Below, piece by piece: positions 1 through 8,446 of a stretch of DNA of 13,609 nucleotides. The position numbers and the translations under genes were made by a program. The stretch lies in NCBI GenBank assembly GCA_018658605.1, contig JABHUV010000179.1, positions 1 to 13,609 on the forward strand, written 5' to 3'. The stretch's first letter is position 1. The number at the start of each line of letters is the position of its first letter. The notes under the pieces are model-generated. The model had not been told where the DNA came from. It saw only the letters and a program-made list of their open reading frames with translations, and searched no databases. The DNA comes from Planctomycetaceae bacterium (lineage in GTDB: Bacteria > Planctomycetota > Planctomycetia > Pirellulales > Pirellulaceae).

Positions 1-1
1 A

Positions 2-616
2 TCTCAAAACATGCTTTATGCAGCACAACTCAATTCAAAAGCGCTGCAAAGGGTGACTCCTTTTGTGCCGAAGTCATCACCCAAGGAAAGACTGTCACGC
101 CAAGCCGATATTGCACTTGCTTCGTTTAAAGCTGGTGTCTGTGTCTCCGCAAATCTCTCGATCGGTCAATTTGATAGCCACTCCAACAACGATCGTGATC
201 AAATGAAGTTAATCCCAGAACTGCTCGCTGGCGTGGACTATCTTTTGAAGAAATCTGAAGAACTACAAATTCGAGACAAATTGGTTGTCATCATTCAAAG
301 TGAAATGGGGCGTACGCCAACCTACAATGATAACCAAGGTAAAGATCATTGGTCGATTGGTTCTGCTATGTTCATGGGTGCGGGCATTCAAGGCAACCGT
401 GTTGTGGGAGCTACTGACGAGAAACAGTTTCTCCTTACGGTTGATCCACAATCACTAACAATTGACGAACACAACGGCACGCGAATACGGCCCGAACATG
501 TCCACGCGTCCTTGCGGGAATTTGCCGGGGTTAGTCAACACGCCTTTTCTATGCGTTTCCCTTTGAAGGTGCCGACCGAGCAGAAACTCGTGGGGTTGTT
601 CGGTAACGAGCGTTAA
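2..616 (+). CDS. DUF1501 family protein, C-terminal part (5' end outside window)
   Basis: The reading frame is open to the left edge (Ser-Gln-Asn precede the first Met at position 11), so the true start is upstream and about 204 C-terminal residues remain. Visible family marks are a D-S-H element in GQFDSHSNND, the SEMGRTP box (usually GEFGRTP), a GKDHW box and the glycine-rich stretch MGAGIQGNRVVGATD. These place it in DUF1501, which has the alkaline-phosphatase/sulfatase fold with a likely metal site; the substrate is unknown. The Ser-Glu-Met variant and the tail with HVHASLREFAGV separate it from the DUF1501 gene that follows, so the two are different subtypes rather than fresh copies. Any export signal would lie outside the window. 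It ends 177 bases before the next gene on the same strand. Confidence 0.9.
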   Translation, partial: SQNMLYAAQLNSKALQRVTPFVPKSSPKERLSRQADIALASFKAGVCVSANLSIGQFDSHSNNDRDQMKLIPELLAGVDYLLKKSEELQIRDKLVVIIQSEMGRTPTYNDNQGKDHWSIGSAMFMGAGIQGNRVVGATDEKQFLLTVDPQSLTIDEHNGTRIRPEHVHASLREFAGVSQHAFSMRFPLKVPTEQKLVGLFGNER

Positions 617-793
617 AGATTAATCGCTGCTTCGCTTCTTTTTATAATATCGGCCGCTGAATATCTATCGGCTAATTTTGCCGGCGCGCGAAACTGTCAT
701 GCATGCCCCTCTTAATTGGTGCTGCATTCTCGCCACAAGTAAGGTAATATTAAACTGCAACGTGTTTACACTAGGACAATAGAGGTATAGACA
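617..793 (+). promoter_or_regulatory. Spacer between two DUF1501 genes, with possible promoter and RBS
   Basis: This non-coding gap has an exact TATAAT at 643-648. A poor -35 match (TTAATC, 620-625) sits 17 bases upstream, so the promoter is tentative and would give a leader of about 140 bases. A second AT-rich block (TAATAT, 745-750) has no -35 partner. AGAGG at 781-785 lies 8 bases before the ATG at 794 and is a good ribosome binding site that supports that start. I see no convincing terminator for the upstream gene. Confidence 0.35.
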
Positions 794-2218
794 ATGCAAC
801 GTCGTGATCTAATAAAAGCAGGCCTGTACGGTTTTGGGGGCTTGAGCTTCTCAGGTTTGCTGCGGGCGCGTGCTCAGGCCAAAGATATCGCATCCACTGC
901 GGGTTCCGCTTTCGATAAATCGCTTAACTCTGCCGGCGAACCAACGGCTATTATCTTGGTTTGGTTACGTGGTGGTTGCAGCCATTTGGATACATGGGAT
1001 CCCAAGCCCGATGCACCGAGTGAATTCCGCAGTCCATTCAATCCGATCAATACTAATGTGCCAGGGATAGTTTTGACGGAATTGCTACCGACGCTGTCTA
1101 AGTGTGCCGACAAATATTCGTTGTTACGATCAGTAGCCCACACCGGCGGTGGGCATCCCGCCGGATCGCTGCAGATATTGGCGGGTGATCCCGCTGCGGC
1201 GGACAAAACTTTACCGGTGCTGCCGGACTGGATGTCGATCGCGAACTATCTGCGGTATAACCCAAAACGAGCAATCCCAAACTATATCACCGTCAATCCT
1301 GTAGATCGGTACGACAGTTTTACGATTGCTGGCTCCACTTACCTAGGGCCTTCTTATGAACCGTTTAAAGTCACTGGCGACCCGAGCCGACCAGACTTCA
1401 GTGTTCCTAATATTGGGTTACCTGACCCCTCGCTGGCGGCTCGCTTTAAGAGTCGCATCAACTTAAAGAGAGGTTTGGATCGTTTGCTCACTGAGATTGA
1501 TCAGACCGGTGCGATGGAGGCATTTGACGATTTTGACCGACAGGCACTATCGTTGTTGACTAGTAAAGATGCGGCACACGCGTTTGATTTGAGTCAGGAA
1601 AAACAACTTACTCGTGAACGATATGGGATGAATCAATGGGGTCAGCAGTGTTTGATGGCGCGTAGGCTTGTCGAGGCTGGGGTTGAAATTGTCACCACCG
1701 AATTTGATGGGCCTTTGTGCGGTCGGGTGGCGAATTGGGACGACCATGCCGTGAATCATCATGTGTTTGATGCTATTAAATTTCGCGCACCGGTGTTTGA
1801 TCAAGCGATTTCCGCACTGATCGAAGACGTTTACGCGCGAGGTTTGGACAAGCGGGTATTGGTCGTTGTTACGGGCGAGTTCGGTCGGACGCCACGAATT
1901 TCTCACGTCGCAAGCAGTGGCGGTGGCGTCGCCAGTGGGAGTAAAGGAACGGTGCAGCCGGGACGAGACCATTGGCCTCGAGCTAATACGATGCTGTTTT
2001 CCGGTGGAGGGATTCAGACGGGACAAATCATTGGCAAGACAGATTCACGTGGCGAGGATCCGGTTGAACGCCGAGTAAGTCCGAGTGATTTTCTGGCGAC
2101 ACTGTATCGTCATCTCGGTATCGATGCCCATAAGGTTGCGCTGCCTGACTTTGCTGGCCGCCCCGTTCCGATCCTAACGTCAGGCAAGGCGATCACGGAG
2201 CTGTCCCCTAAAGTGTGA
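794..2218 (+). CDS. DUF1501 family protein with Tat-like signal
   Basis: A full-length DUF1501 protein of 474 residues, close to the family norm. It starts with MQRRDLIKAG followed by a hydrophobic stretch, a twin-arginine-type signal that implies folded export to the periplasm. Family marks in order: GGCSHLDTWDPKP (H64, D66, D69), a WDDH element (315-318), GEFGRTP (361-367), GRDHW (390-394) and FSGGGIQTGQIIGKTD. These are the expected metal-site elements of an alkaline-phosphatase/sulfatase-like fold; the reaction is not known. A Gly/Ser-rich stretch of 22 residues separates GEFGRTP from GRDHW, against 6 in the DUF1501 protein at 2293-3624, which suggests a distinct subfamily. The start is supported by AGAGG 8 bases upstream. 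The gene converges on the operon ending at 2293. Confidence 0.93.
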   Translation: MQRRDLIKAGLYGFGGLSFSGLLRARAQAKDIASTAGSAFDKSLNSAGEPTAIILVWLRGGCSHLDTWDPKPDAPSEFRSPFNPINTNVPGIVLTELLPTLSKCADKYSLLRSVAHTGGGHPAGSLQILAGDPAAADKTLPVLPDWMSIANYLRYNPKRAIPNYITVNPVDRYDSFTIAGSTYLGPSYEPFKVTGDPSRPDFSVPNIGLPDPSLAARFKSRINLKRGLDRLLTEIDQTGAMEAFDDFDRQALSLLTSKDAAHAFDLSQEKQLTRERYGMNQWGQQCLMARRLVEAGVEIVTTEFDGPLCGRVANWDDHAVNHHVFDAIKFRAPVFDQAISALIEDVYARGLDKRVLVVVTGEFGRTPRISHVASSGGGVASGSKGTVQPGRDHWPRANTMLFSGGGIQTGQIIGKTDSRGEDPVERRVSPSDFLATLYRHLGIDAHKVALPDFAGRPVPILTSGKAITELSPKV

Positions 2219-2225
2219 TGCGAAA

Positions 2226-2244
2226 GTTAGCACAGCAAGCTAAC
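2226..2244. terminator. Inverted repeat between convergent genes, possible weak terminator
   Basis: A perfect 6-base inverted repeat, GTTAGC and GCTAAC with a 7-base loop, lies 8 bases after the stop codon of the plus-strand DUF1501 gene and between two convergent genes. There is no T-run on the plus side and only TTT on the minus side, so a classical intrinsic terminator is not supported. It may still help end transcripts from either side. Confidence 0.35.
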
Positions 2245-2292
2245 GAGTACACCACCCAAGCTCGCTCCCATCAGAGTGAAAATCACGCCAGA

Positions 2293-3624
2293 CTATAACA
2301 GTTCCCGCACCGGTTTCCCAGATCCCACAATAGACTGAGGACGGCCTGTCTTGTCCTCAAAGTGAGTGCCCAATGGGATACCTAATTGGTGGTAAATAGT
2401 CGCTAAGATATCCAGCGGGGTCGTCGACCGCTCTTTGACGCCTCCACCCCATTTTTCACTTGCGCCGACCACGCGCCCACCTTGAATACCACCGCCAGCT
2501 AACATCACAGTGAAACACTTGCTCCAGTGATCCCGTCCCGCGTGTCCATTCATCAACGGTGTTCTACCAAATTCGCCAGCACAATAAATCACGACATCGT
2601 CGAGCATCCCTTGATCATTGAGATCTTCGACCAACGCAGCTATTGCTTTATCCAGAGGCGGAAGATGCTCTTCCAATCCAGGTTCTATATCGTTGTGATG
2701 ATCCCAATATCCTGTATTAATGGTGACGATTCGAGTCCCAGCTTGGATCAAACGTCGCGCGAGTAAAGCGCTCTGACCGTATTGATGCCGACCATAACGA
2801 TCGCGCAACTTATCGTCTTCACCAGTAAGATCAAATGCCCGTCGCACGTGATCGCCCGTTACCATCTCCAATGCCTGACTTTTGAAAGTATCAAGGCCCT
2901 GCATCACATCGTTTTGATCAACATCTTTGCGTAGTCGATCAAATGACTTTAACAGTTGTTTACGTGAATCCACGTTCTCGAGCGTCAATCCATCCGGTAA
3001 GGCAAGGTTAGGAACTTTAAATGCTTCCGTATTCGGATCCCCACCAACCTCAAAGGGGTTAAATCGTTTACCTAAATAAACTGAACCTTGATAGCCAAAG
3101 GCCTCAGATTTTGGAACCGTTACATACGCCGGCATTAAAGGTACACGCGGACCGAGTGCTCGAGAAACGACGCTCCCAAACGAAGGCATTTGTGCAGCGT
3201 TTCGCGCTAAGGTAGGCCCAAAATACCCCGTCTGCATCCAATGCGCCGAGGGAGCATGAATACCATTTCTATGCCAAACGCTACGGATCTGACTCAAATG
3301 ATGCATGATACGGGCTTGTTCCGGAAATCGCTCTGAAACGGTAATACCGGGAACGGACGTCCCAATGGGCAAATACATTCCACGATACTCACTGGGTGCG
3401 TCCGGTTTCATATCGTAGGTATCTTGTTGGCTCATGCCGCCATGAGTCCAAAAAACAATAAGTGATTTACCTGAAGCTCCGTTTCCATTTGCCTCATCCG
3501 CTTGGAGCATCGACGGCAAACAGAGACCAAGCGCACCGCCTCCCACTTCCACACCGGTCGCCATGAAATCGCGACGCGATAAACGACGACTCTTACCAGA
3601 CAAGCTTTTTGTAATTTTTAGCAT
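2293..3624 (-). CDS. DUF1501 family protein with Tat signal, last gene of a three-gene operon
   Basis: A complete 443-residue DUF1501 protein. The N-terminus contains SRRDFMATG (Arg 17-18) followed by a hydrophobic stretch, a clear twin-arginine signal; Tat signals are the rule in this family. Family marks: HGGMSQQDTYDMKP (61-74), WDHHND (307-312), GEFGRTP (350-356), GRDHW (363-367) and AGGGIQGGRVVG. The His of the S-H-L-D-T-W-D form is Gln here, a variant I recall as common in the family. The fold is alkaline-phosphatase/sulfatase-like and the substrate is unknown. AGGGG 10 bases before the ATG supports the start. It lies 31 bases after the DUF1549/DUF1553 gene on the same strand. A cytochrome-like protein followed by a DUF1501 partner is a recurrent planctomycete pair, so the two probably act together outside the cytoplasm. 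Confidence 0.93.
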   Translation of the reverse strand: MLKITKSLSGKSRRLSRRDFMATGVEVGGGALGLCLPSMLQADEANGNGASGKSLIVFWTHGGMSQQDTYDMKPDAPSEYRGMYLPIGTSVPGITVSERFPEQARIMHHLSQIRSVWHRNGIHAPSAHWMQTGYFGPTLARNAAQMPSFGSVVSRALGPRVPLMPAYVTVPKSEAFGYQGSVYLGKRFNPFEVGGDPNTEAFKVPNLALPDGLTLENVDSRKQLLKSFDRLRKDVDQNDVMQGLDTFKSQALEMVTGDHVRRAFDLTGEDDKLRDRYGRHQYGQSALLARRLIQAGTRIVTINTGYWDHHNDIEPGLEEHLPPLDKAIAALVEDLNDQGMLDDVVIYCAGEFGRTPLMNGHAGRDHWSKCFTVMLAGGGIQGGRVVGASEKWGGGVKERSTTPLDILATIYHQLGIPLGTHFEDKTGRPQSIVGSGKPVRELL

Positions 3625-3655
3625 CGTCCCAACACCCCTAAGCCATGACTATCCA

Positions 3656-5929
3656 TTATTGCACGAACATAAATTCATTACTCGCCAACAATGCCCAAAT
3701 TAAGTTGCGGTATCTTTCGATTTTCTCTGCACCATCAGCAGTCGCAGATCCAGAAACATGCGCTACTGCTACCGCTAATTCCGCTGCGACCGGAGGCCGA
3801 CCATAAAGAGTCCAAAATATCAATTCGCAATTCTCATGGGGTGAACGACCGTTTTGGGAAAGTCGATGTACCAACCCCATGTCAGAGGTCAATTTCGCTT
3901 GGATCTGTTTCGAGTTAACCAACTCTAAGCCTTGCGCAAGCGTCGGGCTATCAATTCGTTCACATTCACAGGCTTTGAATCGAGCCGGGCGGCCAAACAC
4001 GTCCAGAAAAGGGATAGCAACATTCTCGTCCGGAAGTTCAATCGCGCGCGTGCCTAGTGGAAATTCTCCAGGTCCTCCGGGAAAAGCCGTCGGCACTTCC
4101 AGTGTCTGCGACACCGCGTCCAACAGCACTTCGGCTGACATCCGCCGCGGGTAGAAACGTGAAAATGTCTGTTGGTCTTTCTGGTTACTCAGGTTGATTT
4201 GTGTACCGAGGTTATAAGCATAAGAACCGCAAACTAATCGTATCAATTGTTTAAGGTCATATCTATTTTTGACAAACGAGTCCGACAAAGCCTGCAACAA
4301 CTCGGGATTACTAGGGGGATTCGTATCGCGTCGGTCATCCACCGGGTGTATAATCCCGCGACCTAAGAAATGAGCCCACAAGCGGTTTACTAGAGTGTCC
4401 GCAAAATACTCGTTATCCGCCTCCGTCATCCAGGCGGCGAGTGCGACTCGTGGGTCGTCAAACACATTCAATGAAAAAGCGGGGGCACCTAGTGGCTTGG
4501 GGTGCAGCACTTTTTGTGTTTTCGGATGTCGCATCTCTCCGTGATCCAATACATAAATCGTTTCGCCAGTGGGTACTTCGGCGTCTGCAAAACCACCCTT
4601 ACGTCCCACTCGGGCAAAGTTCGCCGCCAGTCCAAAATAATCCGCTTGGCTCCATTTTGCGGTGGGATGGTGGTGGCACTGAGCGCATTGAATCCGAACA
4701 CCTAAGAACGCTTGCGCGACCGACTCTACGTAGTTAGGTGTCGTCCGCACGCTGCGGTACCAAACCGTCGGTGGGTTGATCTCTTGGGAACCGGTAGCCG
4801 TTAATATCTCCGAGACAAACTCATCGTAGGGTTTATTCTCTAACAGCGAGTCTCGGATCCAATTGTAGAAAAGAGTGGTACCAGTTCGCTGTTTTGAGGT
4901 CGAATAACCGCGGCCTCGGTTTTGGAGAATGTCGGCCCATTTTAGTGCGAAATGACTAGCATATTCAGGTTTCTCTAACAGTTTATCGACCAGTCGTTTA
5001 CGCTTGTTTTTGTCAGAATCACCGACAAACGCTAAGACCTCGCTTGCCGTAGGTAACGTTCCACATATATCAATGCTAGCACGCCGAATAAAAGTCGAAT
5101 CATCGCACACTTTTGCAGGTTCGATCTGCAATCGCTGCCATTGATTCACTAAAGCTTCGTTGACACCGTTGTTTGAATTATCAGTTTTCAGTGTACTCAA
5201 CGTCCCTTGTAACTCACGCAGTTGTTCTGCAGTCTGTTTGTAAGGCACGAGTAATTGCAGACTTCCCGCCTGGTCACCATATTTGATAGTCACGGAACCG
5301 AGCCCACCTTCACTTACCACCTGCAATAATCCGTCCGTTGACACCTGAGCAAATCCGTCAGCACTCATCGAAAAAAGTGCCATCGAGGTTACATCACGCG
5401 AACTGCCATCAGAATAGTGTGCAGTTACGGATATTTGTTGCTCAGCTTGAGGTGCTAACACAACTTGCCGTGGTGACCACTGAATCCGTTCGAGGACGAC
5501 GTCTTGGTCACTCGGTTTGACCAAACCCTGTGAAATCCACTGCTTAAGCGTTTGATAAGCCAATGACGTCTCATCCATACGCCGACCGCCTCCATGCGCC
5601 GTAACACCGGTTGCCTTTCTCAACAATAGACTTCTTTCCGCCGCCGCTGGGAACACGCGTCGCCCTTTTGCTTGCAGCACAATAGAACGATAACTGTCCA
5701 TGGGATTACCACCAAACAGCGATAAACGAAATCCGTTCTGGCCGGTCGCCTTACCATGGCAACCCCCAGAGTCACAAGAAAACTTGCTAAGAATGGGCAT
5801 CACATCATTCGTAAAACTAACACGCGACTCTGCGTCCAAAGACGTGTTTAAGCAAACGCACAGGATCAACGACATTAATGTCGTCGCTGGCAAGAATGAC
5901 ATTCTGACATTCAGCAGAAGATTATACAT
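3656..5929 (-). CDS. Cytochrome-like BIG2/DUF1549/DUF1553 exported protein
   Basis: A 757-residue protein with a typical planctomycete domain order. Residues 1-34 give a Sec-type signal. A cytochrome-like segment follows with C52-x4-C57-H58 (CDSGGCHG). Next come a BIG2-like beta domain (about 150-230), DUF1549/PSCyt2 (about 257-442) with a c-type heme-like CAQCH (C415, C418, H419), and DUF1553/PSD1 (about 494-735) with the CECER motif (C654, C656). An electron-transfer or oxidative role in the periplasm is usually inferred; no reaction is established. I chose the ATG at 5929 because GGAG lies 10 bases upstream and the previous gene ends 7 bases before it. The longer frame starts with TTG at 5947, overlaps that gene and has no good ribosome binding site. 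A further Met nine residues downstream (MSFLPATT) gives an even cleaner signal and remains possible. Middle gene of the operon. Confidence 0.92.
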   Translation of the reverse strand: MYNLLLNVRMSFLPATTLMSLILCVCLNTSLDAESRVSFTNDVMPILSKFSCDSGGCHGKATGQNGFRLSLFGGNPMDSYRSIVLQAKGRRVFPAAAERSLLLRKATGVTAHGGGRRMDETSLAYQTLKQWISQGLVKPSDQDVVLERIQWSPRQVVLAPQAEQQISVTAHYSDGSSRDVTSMALFSMSADGFAQVSTDGLLQVVSEGGLGSVTIKYGDQAGSLQLLVPYKQTAEQLRELQGTLSTLKTDNSNNGVNEALVNQWQRLQIEPAKVCDDSTFIRRASIDICGTLPTASEVLAFVGDSDKNKRKRLVDKLLEKPEYASHFALKWADILQNRGRGYSTSKQRTGTTLFYNWIRDSLLENKPYDEFVSEILTATGSQEINPPTVWYRSVRTTPNYVESVAQAFLGVRIQCAQCHHHPTAKWSQADYFGLAANFARVGRKGGFADAEVPTGETIYVLDHGEMRHPKTQKVLHPKPLGAPAFSLNVFDDPRVALAAWMTEADNEYFADTLVNRLWAHFLGRGIIHPVDDRRDTNPPSNPELLQALSDSFVKNRYDLKQLIRLVCGSYAYNLGTQINLSNQKDQQTFSRFYPRRMSAEVLLDAVSQTLEVPTAFPGGPGEFPLGTRAIELPDENVAIPFLDVFGRPARFKACECERIDSPTLAQGLELVNSKQIQAKLTSDMGLVHRLSQNGRSPHENCELIFWTLYGRPPVAAELAVAVAHVSGSATADGAEKIERYRNLIWALLASNEFMFVQ

Positions 5930-5936
5930 GGCATAC

Positions 5937-8375
5937 TTACTCCACAATCTCTAACGCGAGAAAAACACTGCTGCGATGAACCTCAATATCCTCTACCGTA
6001 CCGATGCCCTCCAAGCGTAACCCAAATTGTTGCCCGAGCGACGCATCCTCGTTTGCGATAATTTGAATTACGCCAGTATCGGTTTGACCGACGAAGGTAA
6101 CGCCCCGCCCACGAATTCCAAGGACTCCGCCTGGGGCAACCAATTCTGTGTGTATCTTACCAATAAAACCATCTCGTCTGCGAGCGGAGTATTTCAGTTG
6201 AACCACCTCTCCCCGTGCAATAGTAACCGGGGCTTCTAGATCAACGGCGACGACATAGGGTGGTGCATAGACCTCAAAAGACACAGCATTCGTAACAAGT
6301 TCTACATCAACTCCTTTTTGGGTTCCGTTCTTCGCATTCTCTACGGGGTTTATTTTCGTGCGCACCTGAGCTGCAATCGAATATTTTCCCGCCGGAAGAT
6401 TTGGCGGTATATAAAAACTAATTGTCCCACGTGTGTTACCTGCTGGTATACGCCGTAAACGATTTTGGACCTCAAGTGGAAGCCCCAATCCACTTAACAG
6501 CATTTCTTCCGCTACCTGCCCAGCCTGACGATCCACGGTCACGTCGACGTCAATAATACTGCCGCCTTGATACCGCTGGCGGTCAATTGTGGCAACGGCA
6601 ACCACGGGACTTGTGTCGGTAACAGCAAACGTCAATTGAGAATCAAATCGTCCAATACCTACAGGAGTATCGTTACGCGACATCGTGCCGGCTAGTACCG
6701 ATTGTGTCACCGCTTGGTTTCCCATTTGATAACTCGCGATCAATTCAAGCTTTCCAAGGTAAGGCTCCGCATTTTGGTTGGCATTTAATACCAAAACGGC
6801 TTGTCGCACCGTAGGTCCGATCCACACAGGGTCACAGTGCACACCCGGTGGCAACCCAACTGCCGATACTTGCACCGATGTGTTCAACCCATTTGCGGGA
6901 AACGCCAATAGATCTAGTCGCGCATTACCTCCACGACGGACAGTTAACGCCGCTGGCTTATCGGCATTCGCATGAATCGCCACCACCTTTAGTGCTGGCG
7001 ATTCCCGCTTAACAACCAAGCGGTAAACCCGCTGTGCCGCCACCACCGAACCACTCGCACTATCGCGAACAACGACATGAAACACGCCATCCCGCGGTGC
7101 AACAAATCGGCCTGAGGGATCAAGATGTGCAGTGGGAAAACGGTTACGTCCAATATTTTGCGTAACATCTTCATAGGTGGCCAAACAAGTTTTCCCAACT
7201 TCGTCATAAACATAAACCGTCAAATCGATAGGACTGCCAATCCTTTGCCCAAACGATTCGATATACACCACTTCGCCCTGCCGGAGTGACAGAGCATACC
7301 AATCGAGGTCCGACGCAGTGGGCAACTGGCCCGTAATATCGATCGGGACTTGAATTGTTACTGCTCCGCTAACACTGTTGTTACGTCGTTCTGTTTCTCG
7401 ATCTTGTGGTTCAATTGCCACGGGAATTTCGGTAATCGCAACTTCAACTGGCACAAGAGAATCCGGAAACAATAGCTGCCCCATTGAAACACCCACAGTT
7501 TTTGAATCGCTAACACTGGACATATCATGCTGATTAGCAGGCATTTGCAAGTCTAACTTTTCCAGCGAACGTGACTGCAACGACACCCCCAGTGCTTTAT
7601 CACCTAGGTTATATCCGTAGGCGACTAAAGGCTTGGGCTGTGTGATGTTAACGGCTGCCGGTAAAGTGTAAATAACTCTCGGGCGATCATGAATTTCCAA
7701 ACGATAAAACGACTGCACACCGCCTCGAAAAATAAGATCTGTTACGCGCACAACGTATTTTCCTGTGTGAGGTAATGCCACCACGATAAATGCATCAGTG
7801 CCGAAATAGCCTCTATTCACAGCAAGTCGCTTGCCAGATTCGTCAAACAATTCCAACACGCATCGCAAGTTCGAATCGAGACGACTGGCCCAACATTCCA
7901 GCACCAACACTCGGCCGGCCTGTGCTTCAAATTGGTAAAAATCAACGTCACCCTTGGCACCAATCGCGGCTTGTAACGCCACCGGGACCTTTACATCAAT
8001 AACTTCCGTTTTCACTTCAAGTCGGTCAATCTCATTTACAACGGGAAGATCATTGATTATCAAAAGGCGTGAGGAACTCAAGCCAGCAGCTCCTAACGCG
8101 TGAACCGAATACCTACCCGCTGGTACATCCGCCGCAATATTAACCTCGAATTTACCTTCCACATTAGTGCCAAAGGTAATCCCCGGATGTGGTGAATACA
8201 GCGTCGAAACATCGTTTAGGCCAACACCTCCGATTTCCATCTCGAAAGTAGTGCCTGGAGCTGCCCCAAGTGGGAATATCCATTGCAGTTGAGAAGTTGG
8301 GAATTCTGCTGCTAGGTTGCGACCAACTAAGCACAACAACAACAGAATTACATATTGGGCCCTTTTAATAACCAT
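5937..8375 (-). CDS. Large exported protein with two PPC-type beta domains
   Basis: An 812-residue protein, first gene of the operon. It starts with MVIKRAQYVILLLLCLVG, a Sec signal probably cleaved after the LAA at 21-23. Two stretches look like bacterial pre-peptidase C-terminal (PPC) beta-sandwich domains: about 130-228, with DVDFYQFEAQAG and TGKYVVRVTD, and about 338-456, with DLDWYALSLRQG and GVFHVVVRD. The rest is beta-rich and Ig-like in character, with no catalytic motif I can name. PPC proteins of this type often sit directly before DUF1549/DUF1553 genes in planctomycetes, so a structural, binding or surface-anchoring role for the operon is the best guess. A frame extension to an ATG at 8447 adds 24 residues that are not signal-like and would overlap the start of the divergent gene, so I rejected it. 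No Shine-Dalgarno sequence precedes 8375. Confidence 0.85.
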   Translation of the reverse strand: MVIKRAQYVILLLLCLVGRNLAAEFPTSQLQWIFPLGAAPGTTFEMEIGGVGLNDVSTLYSPHPGITFGTNVEGKFEVNIAADVPAGRYSVHALGAAGLSSSRLLIINDLPVVNEIDRLEVKTEVIDVKVPVALQAAIGAKGDVDFYQFEAQAGRVLVLECWASRLDSNLRCVLELFDESGKRLAVNRGYFGTDAFIVVALPHTGKYVVRVTDLIFRGGVQSFYRLEIHDRPRVIYTLPAAVNITQPKPLVAYGYNLGDKALGVSLQSRSLEKLDLQMPANQHDMSSVSDSKTVGVSMGQLLFPDSLVPVEVAITEIPVAIEPQDRETERRNNSVSGAVTIQVPIDITGQLPTASDLDWYALSLRQGEVVYIESFGQRIGSPIDLTVYVYDEVGKTCLATYEDVTQNIGRNRFPTAHLDPSGRFVAPRDGVFHVVVRDSASGSVVAAQRVYRLVVKRESPALKVVAIHANADKPAALTVRRGGNARLDLLAFPANGLNTSVQVSAVGLPPGVHCDPVWIGPTVRQAVLVLNANQNAEPYLGKLELIASYQMGNQAVTQSVLAGTMSRNDTPVGIGRFDSQLTFAVTDTSPVVAVATIDRQRYQGGSIIDVDVTVDRQAGQVAEEMLLSGLGLPLEVQNRLRRIPAGNTRGTISFYIPPNLPAGKYSIAAQVRTKINPVENAKNGTQKGVDVELVTNAVSFEVYAPPYVVAVDLEAPVTIARGEVVQLKYSARRRDGFIGKIHTELVAPGGVLGIRGRGVTFVGQTDTGVIQIIANEDASLGQQFGLRLEGIGTVEDIEVHRSSVFLALEIVE

Positions 8376-8446
8376 TCGTATATTATAATAAAAGGTTACT
8401 AGAGATGTTTGTCTGAATCCGCTAAAACAACACTGAGGGGACCTCA
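8376..8446. promoter_or_regulatory. Divergent promoter region between PPC operon and nuclease-fold gene
   Basis: Only 71 bases separate two divergent genes. They contain a perfect 10-base palindrome, TATTATAATA (8381-8390), which reads TATAAT on both strands (8384-8389 plus; 8387-8382 minus). On the plus strand this gives a leader of about 50 bases. On the minus strand it would place transcription start at or beside the ATG at 8375. No good -35 is visible on either side. GAGGGG (8435-8440) lies 6 bases before the plus-strand ATG and sits inside the inverted repeat TGAGG-GGA-CCTCA (8434-8446). Confidence 0.45.

Noticed and set aside
1547..2026. 159-codon minus-strand open frame
   Set aside because: It lies entirely inside the DUF1501 gene on the other strand, has no recognisable motif and is a shadow frame.
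4441..4737. 98-codon plus-strand frame and overlapping frames on both strands
   Set aside because: They lie within the DUF1549 region of the cytochrome-like gene, where CAQCH and flanking family motifs are intact; shadows.
5930..5947. TTG start of the cytochrome-like gene at 5947
   Set aside because: It overlaps the previous gene and lacks a good ribosome binding site, while the ATG at 5929 has GGAG 10 bases upstream.
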